Shown here: positions 51,925-60,758 of the stretch, piece by piece | Position numbering within the stretch: position 1 is the first letter of the stretch | Layout of the letters: each line of letters starts with the position of its first letter | From: Streptomyces poonensis | GTDB taxonomy: Bacteria; Actinomycetota; Actinomycetes; Streptomycetales; Streptomycetaceae | Reading direction: 5' to 3' | Length of the DNA: 64,000 nucleotides | Assembly (NCBI RefSeq): GCF_014650915.1 | Contig: NZ_BMVW01000005.1 | Coordinates: forward strand, 362,554-426,553 | Position numbers and translations under genes: made by a program | Notes under the pieces: model-generated | The model's database searches: none | Told to the model about the DNA's origin: nothing | The model's input: only the letters and a program-made list of their open reading frames with translations

Positions 51925-52168
51925 TTGATGCCTCCTGCGGGGGTGTAGGGGTGGCCCCCAGTTCGAACTGTGCGCGTGTCACCGCGGACGTCACGCCGGA
52001 CGCCGCGGCGGATGTTCCCTGCGAGCGTCCCGCACGGAGCGTGGCGCGGGAAGGGGTTGTGGCCCGATCAGGCCACGGAGGGTCACATTCGTCCCTCTTC
52101 GGAGTCGCTCACGGCACACGAAACCACAGAGATCACCTACTGCGCATGGGTCGTACGGCCCACGTCGA

Positions 52169-53530
52169 TCACACGGGCCGCGTGAGCCTCGCGTGCAGTG
52201 AGCGCGCCGACGCGTCGGTGAGGGAGGCGATCTGGTCGACGATCACCCGCTTGCGGGCACGGTCGTCGGGCGCCTGTGCGAACAGCGCGCGGAACTGCGG
52301 CTCGAGGCCGGCGGGCGCCCGGGCGGTGAGCGCCTCGGCCAGTTCGGCGACGACGATCCGCTGGTCGGCGCGGAGCCGCTCCTGCTCGGCGCGCTGCATC
52401 ACGTACAGGTCGGCGACGGCCTTGAGCACGGCGCACTCCAGACGGGTCGCGCGCGGTACGACGAGCTCGGCGGCGTACCGGGTGAGGCGCCCACCTCCGT
52501 ACGCGGCCCGGGTGGCGCCCTCCGCGGCCAGGCAGAAGCGGCCGATGAGCTGGCTGGTGGCGTCCTTGAGCCGGGCCTGCGCGACGGCCGAACCGTCGTA
52601 GCCGTGCGGCCACCACTCCTGGTCCAGCAGCCGGTCGAGGGCCTCGGCGAGTTCGGCGGTATCGGTGCCGGCCGGGACGTAACGCCCGACAGCCACGGCG
52701 AAGACCGCCTGCCGTTCGGGCTCGGCGTGCAGACAGCCCGGGTCGATGTGCCCGGCGTGCAGGCCGTCCTCGACGTCGTGCACCGAGTACGCCACGTCGT
52801 CCGACCAGTCCATGATCTGTGCCTCGAAGCAGGTGCGGTGGCCGGGGGCGCCCTCGCGGACCCAGTCGAAGACCGGCCGGTCGTCCTCGTACACCCCGAA
52901 CTTGGGCGACGCGGGGTCGCTGGGGTGGGCGCCGCGCGGCCAGGGGTACTTGGTGGCGGCGTCGAGGGTGGCGCGGGTGAGGTTGAGGCCCACGCTCACG
53001 GGTTCACCGGAGGCCGGGTCGGTGGTGAAACGCTTCGGCTCGATCCGGGTGAGCAGGCGCAGCGACTGGGCGTTGCCCTCGAAGCCGCCGCAGTCCTCGG
53101 CGAACTCGTTGAGGGCCTGTTCGCCGTTGTGCCCGAAGGGCGGATGACCGAGGTCGTGGGAGAGACAGGCCGCCTCGACGAGGTCCGGGTCGGAGCCGAG
53201 GGCGGCACCGAGCTCGCGGCCGACCTGCGCGCACTCCAGGGAGTGGGTGAGCCGGGTGCGGGGGCTGGCGTCCCAGGCCGGGGTGCGCGTGCCGGGCGTG
53301 ACCACCTGGGTCTTCCCGGCCAGCCGGCGCAGCGCCGCGGAGTGCAGGACGCGGGCGCGGTCGCGCTGGAAGGCGGTGCGGCCGGGGCGTTTGTCGGGTT
53401 CGGCGGCCCAGCGTTCGACGTCGGCGTCGTCGTAACCGCCGGGGGCGACGTGGTGTTCGTTCGTCCCGTTCGTCCTTTTCACCCAGTTCGCCCCGTCCGT
53501 CTGGTGCTCCTGGGGTGCGATACCTGCCAT
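52169..53530 (-). CDS. dgt: Deoxyguanosinetriphosphate triphosphohydrolase-like protein
   Basis: 453 residues from the ATG at 53530 (MAGIAPQEH). The HD-domain metal ligands appear in RTRLTHSLECAQVGRELG and LSHDLGHPPFGHNGEQAL, with a later Asp in MDWSDDVAYSVHDVEDG. The enzyme splits dNTPs to nucleoside and triphosphate, limiting dNTP pools. Next to dnaG it is the classical actinobacterial order. The frame stays open upstream of the chosen start, but residues there do not match the family. Confidence 0.93.
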   Translation of the reverse strand: MAGIAPQEHQTDGANWVKRTNGTNEHHVAPGGYDDADVERWAAEPDKRPGRTAFQRDRARVLHSAALRRLAGKTQVVTPGTRTPAWDASPRTRLTHSLECAQVGRELGAALGSDPDLVEAACLSHDLGHPPFGHNGEQALNEFAEDCGGFEGNAQSLRLLTRIEPKRFTTDPASGEPVSVGLNLTRATLDAATKYPWPRGAHPSDPASPKFGVYEDDRPVFDWVREGAPGHRTCFEAQIMDWSDDVAYSVHDVEDGLHAGHIDPGCLHAEPERQAVFAVAVGRYVPAGTDTAELAEALDRLLDQEWWPHGYDGSAVAQARLKDATSQLIGRFCLAAEGATRAAYGGGRLTRYAAELVVPRATRLECAVLKAVADLYVMQRAEQERLRADQRIVVAELAEALTARAPAGLEPQFRALFAQAPDDRARKRVIVDQIASLTDASARSLHARLTRPV

Positions 53531-53615
53531 ATACCGACAGTAGACGCCGTGGCCGTCGAACGGGACGTGGCGATCCGGCCGGGCGGAGGGGGGCGGTCCG
53601 GTCCGGCGGCGTACG

Positions 53616-54389
53616 TCAGGCCGATGCCAGGGCCGGTTCCGCGGCGGAGCCGGCCCTCGTCGTCGCGAGGGCCTCGTCGTAGCGGTGGAGGACCAGGCGG
53701 GCCAGGGCCGGGTGGGCGCCGAGCGGGGCGGCGGCGACACCGGGGGCCGCCTCGGCGCACTCGGTGGCGAACCGGCCGGGCGCGGTGAAGTACGAGGCGA
53801 CGGCGACCCGGTGACGGCCCCGGGCGGCGAGGGCCCGTACGGCCTCGGGCACGGTGGGCGCGGCGGCGGAGGCGTACGCGGGGACGACCGGGACGCCGAG
53901 ACGGTCGGCGAGGAGCGCGGCCGTGCGGCCGGTGTCGGTGGCCGCGTCGGGGTCGCGCGATCCGGCGGCGGCGAGCACGACCCCGCTCGCCGCGCGCTCG
54001 GCGTCGGTCGCCGGGGGCCGCCACCCGGCCGCCACGAGCCGCTCGTGGAGCGTCTCGACGAGCAGCGGGTGCGGGCCGAGCGGCGCCGCGAACCGGGCGC
54101 GGACCCCGGAGGCGGCCGCGATCTCCGGGATGTCCCGCTTGACGTGGTAGCCGCGGCTGAGCAGCAGCGGTACGAGCACGGCCGCCCGGTCCCCGAGGGA
54201 GGCCAGGCCGGCGAGGGTGTCGGGGAGCAGGGGCGCGTTCAGCTCGATGTGCCCGAGATGCACGGGCAGCCCGGGCCGCTGCCCGCGCACCCGCTCGATC
54301 AGGGCCCGTACGGTCGACAGCGCGCGGGGGTCGCGGCTGCCGTGCGCCACGAGGACGAGGGCGGGGGATGCGGGGCTGATCCGGTTCAT
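53616..54389 (-). CDS. Sirohydrochlorin chelatase (CbiX type)
   Basis: 257 residues with two tandem CbiX/SirB domains: the first with LVLVAHGSRDPRALSTVRAL and VLVPLLLSRGYHVKRDIP, the second with VVLAAAGSRDPDAATDTGRT. The first keeps HGSRDP, while the second has AGSRDP and lacks the metal-binding His, so probably only the first half is catalytic. It inserts iron or cobalt into sirohydrochlorin. Sirohaem is the cofactor of assimilatory nitrite and sulfite reductases, fitting the nearby nasA. Confidence 0.9.
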   Translation of the reverse strand: MNRISPASPALVLVAHGSRDPRALSTVRALIERVRGQRPGLPVHLGHIELNAPLLPDTLAGLASLGDRAAVLVPLLLSRGYHVKRDIPEIAAASGVRARFAAPLGPHPLLVETLHERLVAAGWRPPATDAERAASGVVLAAAGSRDPDAATDTGRTAALLADRLGVPVVPAYASAAAPTVPEAVRALAARGRHRVAVASYFTAPGRFATECAEAAPGVAAAPLGAHPALARLVLHRYDEALATTRAGSAAEPALASA

Positions 54390-54591
54390 GGACCGATCCT
54401 CGGGACACCAGGTTGCTGCTCCGTTGCACGGGCGTCACGGGTGTTTTCCGGGGGTTCACCGCGGGGGGACACGCCCTGTGAGGGGCGGTGACCTGAGGCT
54501 TCACGGTCCGGACGTGAGGCTGGTCACGTGCGTGCCCGGGGAGAACCGGATCTTCGAAGGCGGCGTCTTCGTTGGCCGAGGCGGACGGCAC

Positions 54592-54654
54592 GACGAACGC
54601 GACGGACGCGACGGACACGACGGACACGACGGACACGACGGACACGACGGAACC
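54592..54654. repeat. 9-bp tandem repeat, seven units
   Basis: GACGGACAC-type units, four exact and three degenerate, just upstream of the SanA-like start. In the downstream gene's frame they would read Asp-Thr-Thr, but there is no start signal before them. Confidence 0.9.
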
Positions 54655-54667
54655 GGGGGCCCACACC

Positions 54668-55348
54668 ATGCATCTGCCGCGCATCCGTGCACATGCCCGC
54701 TCCCGCACCGTACAGCGGCGGGCCGTGCAGGCGGTGATGCTGCTGTGCGTGCTGGCGCTGCTGCCCTCGGCGTGGCTGTTCACGGCGACCTCCGACCGGC
54801 TGCGGACCGCCGAGGACGTGCCGCGCACCGACGTCGCCGTGGTCTTCGGCGCGGGCCTGTGGGACGGCGAGCCCTCCCCGTACCTCGCCCGGCGGCTGGA
54901 CGCGGCGGCGCGGCTGTACCGCGAGGGACGCGTCGAGGTGCTCCTCGTCACCGGTGACAACAGCCGTGCGGAGTACGACGAGCCGGACGCCATGCGCGCC
55001 TATCTCACCGACCACGGCGTGCCGGACGCGCGCATCGTCAGCGACTACGCGGGCTTCGACACCTGGGACTCGTGCGTACGCGCCCGGAAGATCTTCGGTG
55101 TCGACGAGGCCGTCCTGATCAGCCAGGGCTTCCACATCCGCCGTGCGGTGGCCCTGTGCGAGCAGGCGGGTGTGCGGTCGTACGGCATCGGGGTCGCCGA
55201 CCGGCACGACGTGACCTGGTACTACGGGGCCGCCCGGGAGATGTTCGCGGCGGGCAAGGCGGCCCTGGACGCGGTGCTGGAGCCGGACCCCCACTTCCTG
55301 GGACCGGAGGAACCGGGGGTGGAACGGGCACTGGCCGAGGCGCGGTGA
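54668..55348 (+). CDS. SanA/YdcF-family (DUF218) membrane protein
   Basis: 226 residues from the ATG at 54668. A membrane helix at residues ~18-38 is followed by an extracytoplasmic DUF218 domain: DVAVVFGAGLWDGEPSPYLARRLDAAARLYREG, LLVTGDN, DYAGFDTWDSCVRARKIFG and LISQGFHIRRAVALC. E. coli SanA and ElyC relatives act at the envelope (vancomycin sensitivity, lipid carrier). A TTG at 54572 could extend the protein through the 9-bp repeats, but it lacks a ribosome-binding site. Confidence 0.87.
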   Translation: MHLPRIRAHARSRTVQRRAVQAVMLLCVLALLPSAWLFTATSDRLRTAEDVPRTDVAVVFGAGLWDGEPSPYLARRLDAAARLYREGRVEVLLVTGDNSRAEYDEPDAMRAYLTDHGVPDARIVSDYAGFDTWDSCVRARKIFGVDEAVLISQGFHIRRAVALCEQAGVRSYGIGVADRHDVTWYYGAAREMFAAGKAALDAVLEPDPHFLGPEEPGVERALAEAR

Positions 55349-55454
55349 AGTCCTCGGTTCCTCACGTCGGCGTCCCTCCCGCCGGGAGATCCCCGTCCCG
55401 GCCGCGTAACGGACGGCGCCCCGCCGCGTAACACACCCCCCGCACGCTGGGCTT

Positions 55455-57551
55455 ATGCAGCAGACTCCGGCGACGCCCACCCACTGCCCGTACTGCGCCC
55501 TGCAGTGCGGGATGAATCTCACGCCCGCGCGGGAGGGGGGCGTCGCGGTGGTCGAACGCCCGGACTTCCCGGTGAACCGGGGCGCGCTGTGCGGCAAGGG
55601 CCGTACGGCGGCCGCGGTGCTCTCGGAGCGGGTACGGCTGACCTCCCCGCTGGTACGGAAGGACGGCGTCCTCACGCCCGCCGGCTGGGACGAGGCACTG
55701 GACCGGGTCGCCGAGGGGATGTCCCGCGCGCGGACGGAGCACGGCCCGGACGCCTGCGGCGTCTTCGGCGGCGGCGGGCTGACGAACGAGAAGGCGTACG
55801 CGCTGGGCAAGTTCGCGCGGATCGTGCTCGGCACCTCGCAGATCGACTACAACGGGCGGTTCTGCATGTCGTCGGCGGCGGCCGCGGGCGGGAAGGCGTT
55901 CGGGCTGGACCGGGGGCTGCCGTTCCCGCTGGAGGACATCCCGAGGACGGGCTGCGTCATCCTCGTCGGCTCGAACATCGCCGAGACCATGCCGCCCGCG
56001 CTGCGCTACCTCACCGAGCTGAAGGAGAACGGCGGCCGGCTGATCGTCGTCGACCCGCGCCGGACGCGTACGGCGGAACAGGCCGACCTGCACCTCGCGC
56101 CCCGGCCGGGGACGGACCTCGCCCTCGCGCTCGGCCTGCTGCACCTGGTGGTGGCGGAGGGCCGCACGGACGACGACTACATCCGGGAGCGGACGAGCGG
56201 CTGGGAGGAGACCCGGGCGGCGGCCATGGCGCACTGGCCGGAGTACGTGGAGCGGATCACGGGTGTCTCGGTCCCCGAACTCCGCGAAGCCGTCCGGCTG
56301 TTCTGCGAGCCGGAGCACGCCATGGTGCTCACCGCGCGCGGACCCGAGCAGCAGGCCAAGGGCACGGACACGGTGGGCGCGTGGATCAACCTGTGCCTGG
56401 CGACGGGCCGCGCGGGCCGCCCGCTGTCCGGCTACGGCTGCCTCACCGGCCAGGGCAACGGGCAGGGCGGCCGCGAACACGGGCAGAAGGCCGACCAGTT
56501 GCCCGGCTACCGCAAGCTGACGGACCCCGAGGCGCGGCGGCACGTGGCGGAGGTGTGGGGCGTCGACCCGGACTCGCTGCCCGGGCCGGGCCGTAGCGCG
56601 TACGAACTCCTCGACGCGCTGGGCAGGGACGTACGGACACTGCTGCTGATGGGCTCCAACCCGGTGGTCTCGGCACCGCGCGCCGCCCACATCGAGGAAC
56701 GCATCCGCTCGCTGGACTTCCTGGCGGTGTGCGACGTGGTCCTCTCGGAGACGGCGGCCCTGGCGGACGTGGTCCTGCCGGTCACCCAGTGGGCCGAGGA
56801 GACGGGCACGACGACCAACCTGGAGGGCCGCGTGCTGCTGCGCCGCCGGGCGGTCACCCCGCCGGAGGGCGTCCGCAGCGACCTGTACGTCCTGCACGAA
56901 CTGGCCACCCGGCTGGGCGTGGAGAAGGGCTTCCCGACCGATCCCGAGGAGGTCTTCGAGGAGCTGCGCCGGGCGAGCGCGGGCGGGATCGCGGACTACT
57001 CGGGGATCACCTATCGGCGGCTGGCGGAGGAGGACGGGGTGTTCTGGCCGTGTCCGGCGCCGGCCGGCAGGAACACTCCTCCGGCCCACCCGGGCACGCC
57101 CCGCCTCTTCCTGGACCGCTTCGCGACGGACGACGGCCGGGCCCGCTTCGCCCCCGTCTCCCACCGCCCGATCGCCGAGGAGCCCGACGACGAGTACCCG
57201 GTGCTGCTGACCACCGGCCGCGTCGTCGCCCAGTACCAGTCCGGCGCCCAGACCCGGCGCGTCGACGAGCTGAACGCCGCCGCGCCCGGCCCCTTCGTCG
57301 AGCTGCACCCGCGGCTGGCGGAACGGCTCGGCGCGTCGGAGGGCGACCCGGTGGCGGTGGTGTCGCGGCGCGGACGCGCGGTCGCCCCGGCCCGCATCAC
57401 GACCACCATCCGCCCCGACACGGTCTTCATGCCGTTCCACTGGCCGGGCGAGGGCCGCGCCAACACGCTCACCAACCCCGCGCTGGACCCGACGTCGAGG
57501 ATGCCGGAGTTCAAGGCGTGCGCGGTGCGGGTGGAGGCGGTACGGGGGTGA
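55455..57551 (+). CDS. nasA: Assimilatory nitrate reductase, molybdenum catalytic subunit
   Basis: 698 residues of the molybdopterin oxidoreductase family. C11, C14, C18 and C46 bind a [4Fe-4S] cluster (HCPYCALQCG ... GALCGKG). DYNGRFCMSSAAAA contains the conserved position facing the molybdenum as in Nas enzymes. TTGRVVAQYQSGAQTRR is in the molybdopterin dinucleotide-binding C-terminal domain. No Tat signal, so it is cytoplasmic and assimilatory, giving nitrite for nitrite reductase. The electron donor is not encoded beside it. Confidence 0.93.
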   Translation: MQQTPATPTHCPYCALQCGMNLTPAREGGVAVVERPDFPVNRGALCGKGRTAAAVLSERVRLTSPLVRKDGVLTPAGWDEALDRVAEGMSRARTEHGPDACGVFGGGGLTNEKAYALGKFARIVLGTSQIDYNGRFCMSSAAAAGGKAFGLDRGLPFPLEDIPRTGCVILVGSNIAETMPPALRYLTELKENGGRLIVVDPRRTRTAEQADLHLAPRPGTDLALALGLLHLVVAEGRTDDDYIRERTSGWEETRAAAMAHWPEYVERITGVSVPELREAVRLFCEPEHAMVLTARGPEQQAKGTDTVGAWINLCLATGRAGRPLSGYGCLTGQGNGQGGREHGQKADQLPGYRKLTDPEARRHVAEVWGVDPDSLPGPGRSAYELLDALGRDVRTLLLMGSNPVVSAPRAAHIEERIRSLDFLAVCDVVLSETAALADVVLPVTQWAEETGTTTNLEGRVLLRRRAVTPPEGVRSDLYVLHELATRLGVEKGFPTDPEEVFEELRRASAGGIADYSGITYRRLAEEDGVFWPCPAPAGRNTPPAHPGTPRLFLDRFATDDGRARFAPVSHRPIAEEPDDEYPVLLTTGRVVAQYQSGAQTRRVDELNAAAPGPFVELHPRLAERLGASEGDPVAVVSRRGRAVAPARITTTIRPDTVFMPFHWPGEGRANTLTNPALDPTSRMPEFKACAVRVEAVRG

Positions 57552-57782
57552 GCCGGGCGCCCGGCGGGGTCGCTCACCGCCGGGCGGCGCATGGCGGGCA
57601 GAACCGAGCTCCACGGGCCCCATGGATTACATCGATTAAGCACGACGCTTACGACGCTGCTTGAACTTTGTTCTTCCGCTTCGCCTGCTGTCACCCGTCC
57701 TGCCTCTCGAAAAGTGACCTTGGGGCGCTCCTGCTACATTCCTGAGTCATTCTCCGACGGTTTCTTCAGCGCGGGGCGGAAC

Positions 57783-59417
57783 ATGTCATTCATGCCGGTG
57801 TTACCGGTGCACGGATTCCAAGCACAGTCGCTTCTTGATCAAGATCGAATGGCGACGGTATGGCTGGTCTCGGACGAGCGCGGAAGAATTGCCGTCCTCA
57901 CCATCGGCCACCGAGTATTCGCCAGTGAGCAGGAACAACTCAGCTACTTCACATGGGCTGACACGCTGTATCGGGCGGCGGCGTCCCCGTACATCGCTGA
58001 CGTGCTGGCTTACGGCGTAACCGACGACGGAAGACCCTACGTGGCAGCGACGACCGGCGCTCAGACCCTGGCCGATCAACTGGCGAGTGACCCGCTTTCC
58101 CCCGCTGCGGCCCATCGGCATGGGATCGACTTGTGCGATGCACTCTTGGCGGCACACTCACTCGGACTCGCCCATGGGGCCGTTCGTCCCTCAACGATCC
58201 TTCTACTTCAAGACCGTGCTGTGCTCGCTGGATTCGGCACAACCGCACCAGGCCTCACAACTTCAATCGCTCTCGACATGTTCACGCCTCCGGAATTCAT
58301 GGCGAGTGCCTCCCAGGGAGCAACCACGGCAAGTCCGGCAGGCGACATCTACAACCTCGCCGCCACCCTGTACCTGTCGCTCGGCGGCCGACTGCCATGG
58401 GCCGACGCACCGGCCGACATGCTGTTGCGGGATCAGCGCCTGGCGGACATCCCAGGTGTCCCTCCTCAGCTGCTCGACATTCTGCGGGCGACACTCTCAC
58501 CGGATTCGGCTCAACGCCCCACAGCCGTCGTGTTCCGCCGCTTTCTGCTGGCGCTGCAGCCTGGGATCGAAGATCCGGTCACCCGGTCTGTCGCACCGGG
58601 AGCCCTGCAGCCTGGAGGAGTTCGGCGGATCGCCAGCCTGGCCGTGGACGAGTTGACGACCAGTATCGCCGGGGCCGTAGGGGGTGCTGTGGGGGGCGCG
58701 GCGGCAGCTGCCCTTCTCCCCGCCCAGCCGACGGCGCCACCCCCGCCAGCGCCGGCTCCCCCTGGCCCACCGCCCGCCGTACCGCCTGCCCCAGCCGCTG
58801 CTCCCCCTCCGCCAGCCGCTGATACGGCCGGCAGCCTTTCGGGGATCGCATCCAGCATGGCCACCAAGGTTGTGGTTGCCGTGGCAGTGGGCGCTGTCAT
58901 CGGCGGCGGAGTCTACGCCTACAAGGCTTCCGACAGCCTGTCTTCTACGGGAGGCGTCTCCCAGCCACACCCCTCTGCGGGCTCACCGAGAGGAGACCGC
59001 GCAGAACTGGCGGGCCAATATTCCCTCAAGCGACAGTCGATCACCCCTCCCTCCGCTCCCCGCCTCGATTCGCACCTGTGGGAAGCAGCCGATTCCGCTG
59101 GCAAATATTGGGATAGGAATGGAACTACCATAAAAAAGCTCGGTACATGCACCCGATCGGCGTGTAGGTACCAGCTGGGGATCTGGACTGGCAAACACGG
59201 GATGCTCGAAATAATTCCAAAAGCGGGAGGAGGCCTCAGCCGCACAGCAACGATTTGCAATGAAACGGTGTGCTCGACCTACACGATCCACCCAGAGAAG
59301 ATAAAGTCCGGCAAAGTCTCTTCCTTCACCTTGGAATGGGTCGCGCTCAGGAGCAGTTCCCGCCGCGACCCTCTCACTATCACGCAGATCTTCGGCGCCA
59401 CTCGCCGAAGTGGATAG
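57783..59417 (+). CDS. Membrane-anchored pseudokinase (Ser/Thr-kinase-like) with extracellular domain
   Basis: 544 residues from the ATG at 57783. Residues ~10-265 follow a Hanks-type kinase, but every key residue is gone: the VAIK lysine region is AVLTIG, HRDxxxxN is HGAVRPST, and DFG is GFG. A Pro/Ala linker leads to a membrane helix (~residues 360-384, VVVAVAVGAVIGGGVYAY) and a ~150-residue outer domain with four cysteines (TCTRSAC, ICNETVC). It can hardly phosphorylate; it may sense a ligand or scaffold. Third-position GC is clearly lower than in its neighbours, suggesting acquisition. Confidence 0.85.
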   Translation: MSFMPVLPVHGFQAQSLLDQDRMATVWLVSDERGRIAVLTIGHRVFASEQEQLSYFTWADTLYRAAASPYIADVLAYGVTDDGRPYVAATTGAQTLADQLASDPLSPAAAHRHGIDLCDALLAAHSLGLAHGAVRPSTILLLQDRAVLAGFGTTAPGLTTSIALDMFTPPEFMASASQGATTASPAGDIYNLAATLYLSLGGRLPWADAPADMLLRDQRLADIPGVPPQLLDILRATLSPDSAQRPTAVVFRRFLLALQPGIEDPVTRSVAPGALQPGGVRRIASLAVDELTTSIAGAVGGAVGGAAAAALLPAQPTAPPPPAPAPPGPPPAVPPAPAAAPPPPAADTAGSLSGIASSMATKVVVAVAVGAVIGGGVYAYKASDSLSSTGGVSQPHPSAGSPRGDRAELAGQYSLKRQSITPPSAPRLDSHLWEAADSAGKYWDRNGTTIKKLGTCTRSACRYQLGIWTGKHGMLEIIPKAGGGLSRTATICNETVCSTYTIHPEKIKSGKVSSFTLEWVALRSSSRRDPLTITQIFGATRRSG

Positions 59418-59514
59418 GAGTTTGCACTACCGCCATCCGAGCTCCGTCACCATGATCAGCATGTGATCGAACTTTCGCAGCGGCTCTTGCACTCTTCCCC
59501 GCTTTGACGCGCCC

Positions 59515-59546
59515 CGGCCGCCTCAGCCCATTAGCCAGGGCGGCCG
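59515..59546. terminator. Hairpin between the pseudokinase and the toxin-like gene
   Basis: Eight-base stem CGGCCGCC/GGCGGCCG with a 16-base loop in the convergent gap. No gene seen in the rest of 59418-59598. Confidence 0.45.
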
Positions 59547-59598
59547 AAGTGTGTCGCATCAAATGCAGTGGCCCGACGGCCCCGCCCAGTCCCTCACC

Positions 59599-59841
59599 TC
59601 ACAGCCCGGGAATTAACCTCACCACGGTCACGGTCAGCACGGACCCGGAGACGTAATAGAGCACTATGGCGCCGAGGACGGTCGCCTCCCGCCGGTCCCG
59701 TTCTCCCCTCACCGCGGTCGATCCACATCCGTACGGATCACGACCGATGGTTCGCCCCATGGCCTCCCTGAACGCTTCGGCGTTCCTCATCTTGGCGAGG
59801 GCGTCGTCGGCGGGCGGTGCGTAGGTGATGCGGTAGCTCAA
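59599..59841 (-). CDS. RelE/ParE-like toxin-type protein
   Basis: 80 residues, TTG start overlapping the stop of the upstream small gene by four bases. ITYAPPADDALAKM at the start and the REATVLGAIVLYYVSGSVLTVTVVRLIPG strand-rich end give the length and pattern of RelE/ParE toxins, though the catalytic residues are not clear. The coupling with a gene of antitoxin size supports a toxin-antitoxin pair. Activity cannot be judged from sequence. Confidence 0.65.
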   Translation of the reverse strand: MSYRITYAPPADDALAKMRNAEAFREAMGRTIGRDPYGCGSTAVRGERDRREATVLGAIVLYYVSGSVLTVTVVRLIPGL

Positions 59842-60086
59842 GCGACGCCCCGCCTCTCGGCCTCGTCCGCGGCGAGCTTCTTCAGCAGCGCGTCCGCCGC
59901 CGGGTCGGGCACGGCCTCCAGCATCCAGTGCCGCATGACGGCGTGGATGTCGTGCACCCCGGCGTCGTCGACGGCCCGGTCGAACTCCGCCCGCCGTTCC
60001 TCGGGCAGCGCGGCCCGGATGTCGGGGATGCTGTTGGGCACCTCCACTTCGACGCCGTTGACGAAGGTCTTGAGTGGCTCGGCCAT
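59838..60086 (-). CDS. Antitoxin-like small protein, start nested in a longer frame
   Basis: 82 residues from the ATG at 60086, which has an excellent AGGAGG six bases upstream. The sequence (FVNGVEVEVPNSIPDIRAALPEERRAEFDRAVDD) is acidic and helical and resembles small antitoxin-like proteins that precede RelE-type toxins in Streptomyces. The same frame is open without a stop back into the ATPase gene at 60560, so this may be both an independent product and the C-terminal part of a fusion. It is coupled to the toxin gene by TTGA. Confidence 0.65.
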   Translation of the reverse strand: MAEPLKTFVNGVEVEVPNSIPDIRAALPEERRAEFDRAVDDAGVHDIHAVMRHWMLEAVPDPAADALLKKLAADEAERRGVA

Positions 60087-60560
60087 CGTCGTCCTCCTGG
60101 GAGACCGGGTTTCGCTGGGCTCACGCTCACCGTAGTGGGCGGCGGGTTCCTGCCGTACGACATCCAGTTCGCACCACACGGACTTGCCGACCGTGAGTGT
60201 GGACACGCCCCAGCGGTCGGCGACCTCCCGCACGATCAGCAGCCCGCGCCCGAACGTGTCCGCGTCCGCGGCGAGCCGCAGGTGCGGCAGGCGTTCGCCC
60301 CTCGGGTCGGAGACCGCGATGCGTACGGCGCGCTCGGTGAGGGTGAGTTCCACGCGGAAGAGGCGGTCGCGCAGGCGCCCGTGCGTGACGGCGTTGCCCG
60401 CCAGCTCGGACACCAGCAGTGCGGTGTCGGCGGCTAGTTCGGGATGACCCCACTGGGCGACGAGGCGGTGGGCGCGGTGGCGGGCGAGGGTGACGCTCTT
60501 GGGGAGTGGGGTGTAGTCGAGGCGGTCGTACTGGACGGGGGGTTCTGCGGGGGCGGCCAT
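59838..60560 (-). CDS. ATP-binding anti-sigma-type protein, in frame with the antitoxin-like domain
   Basis: 240 codons from the ATG at 60560. Residues ~1-145 are a HATPase domain (LLVSELAGNAVTHGRLRDRLFRVELTLT; AVSDPRGERLPHLRL; FGRGLLIVREVADRWGV). Such proteins usually end soon after WCELD. Here the frame continues through a short hydrophilic linker (REPSETRSPRRTT) into the 82-residue antitoxin-like sequence. Either the two are fused or the stop has been lost while the inner start is still used. The gene is divergent from an XRE/DUF397 pair, the usual triad with this ATPase type. Confidence 0.75.
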   Translation of the reverse strand: MAAPAEPPVQYDRLDYTPLPKSVTLARHRAHRLVAQWGHPELAADTALLVSELAGNAVTHGRLRDRLFRVELTLTERAVRIAVSDPRGERLPHLRLAADADTFGRGLLIVREVADRWGVSTLTVGKSVWCELDVVRQEPAAHYGEREPSETRSPRRTTMAEPLKTFVNGVEVEVPNSIPDIRAALPEERRAEFDRAVDDAGVHDIHAVMRHWMLEAVPDPAADALLKKLAADEAERRGVA

Positions 60561-60758
60561 ACCGCGCACCTCCGGGCAGGGGCGAGCAGCGCCGGATGAC
60601 AACTGGCGCCGCTCTGCGATCAGTTCGTCACCGAAAGTAGGAGCGCCGTCACGCTCATCGCAAGCGCCTCCCGGAGGAATTCCTCCGTTCGGGGTTTGCG
60701 GGGCCGGTTCGCAGCGGGCCAGACTGACGGCGAGCCGATGCCAGGAGGCAGCACCGAC

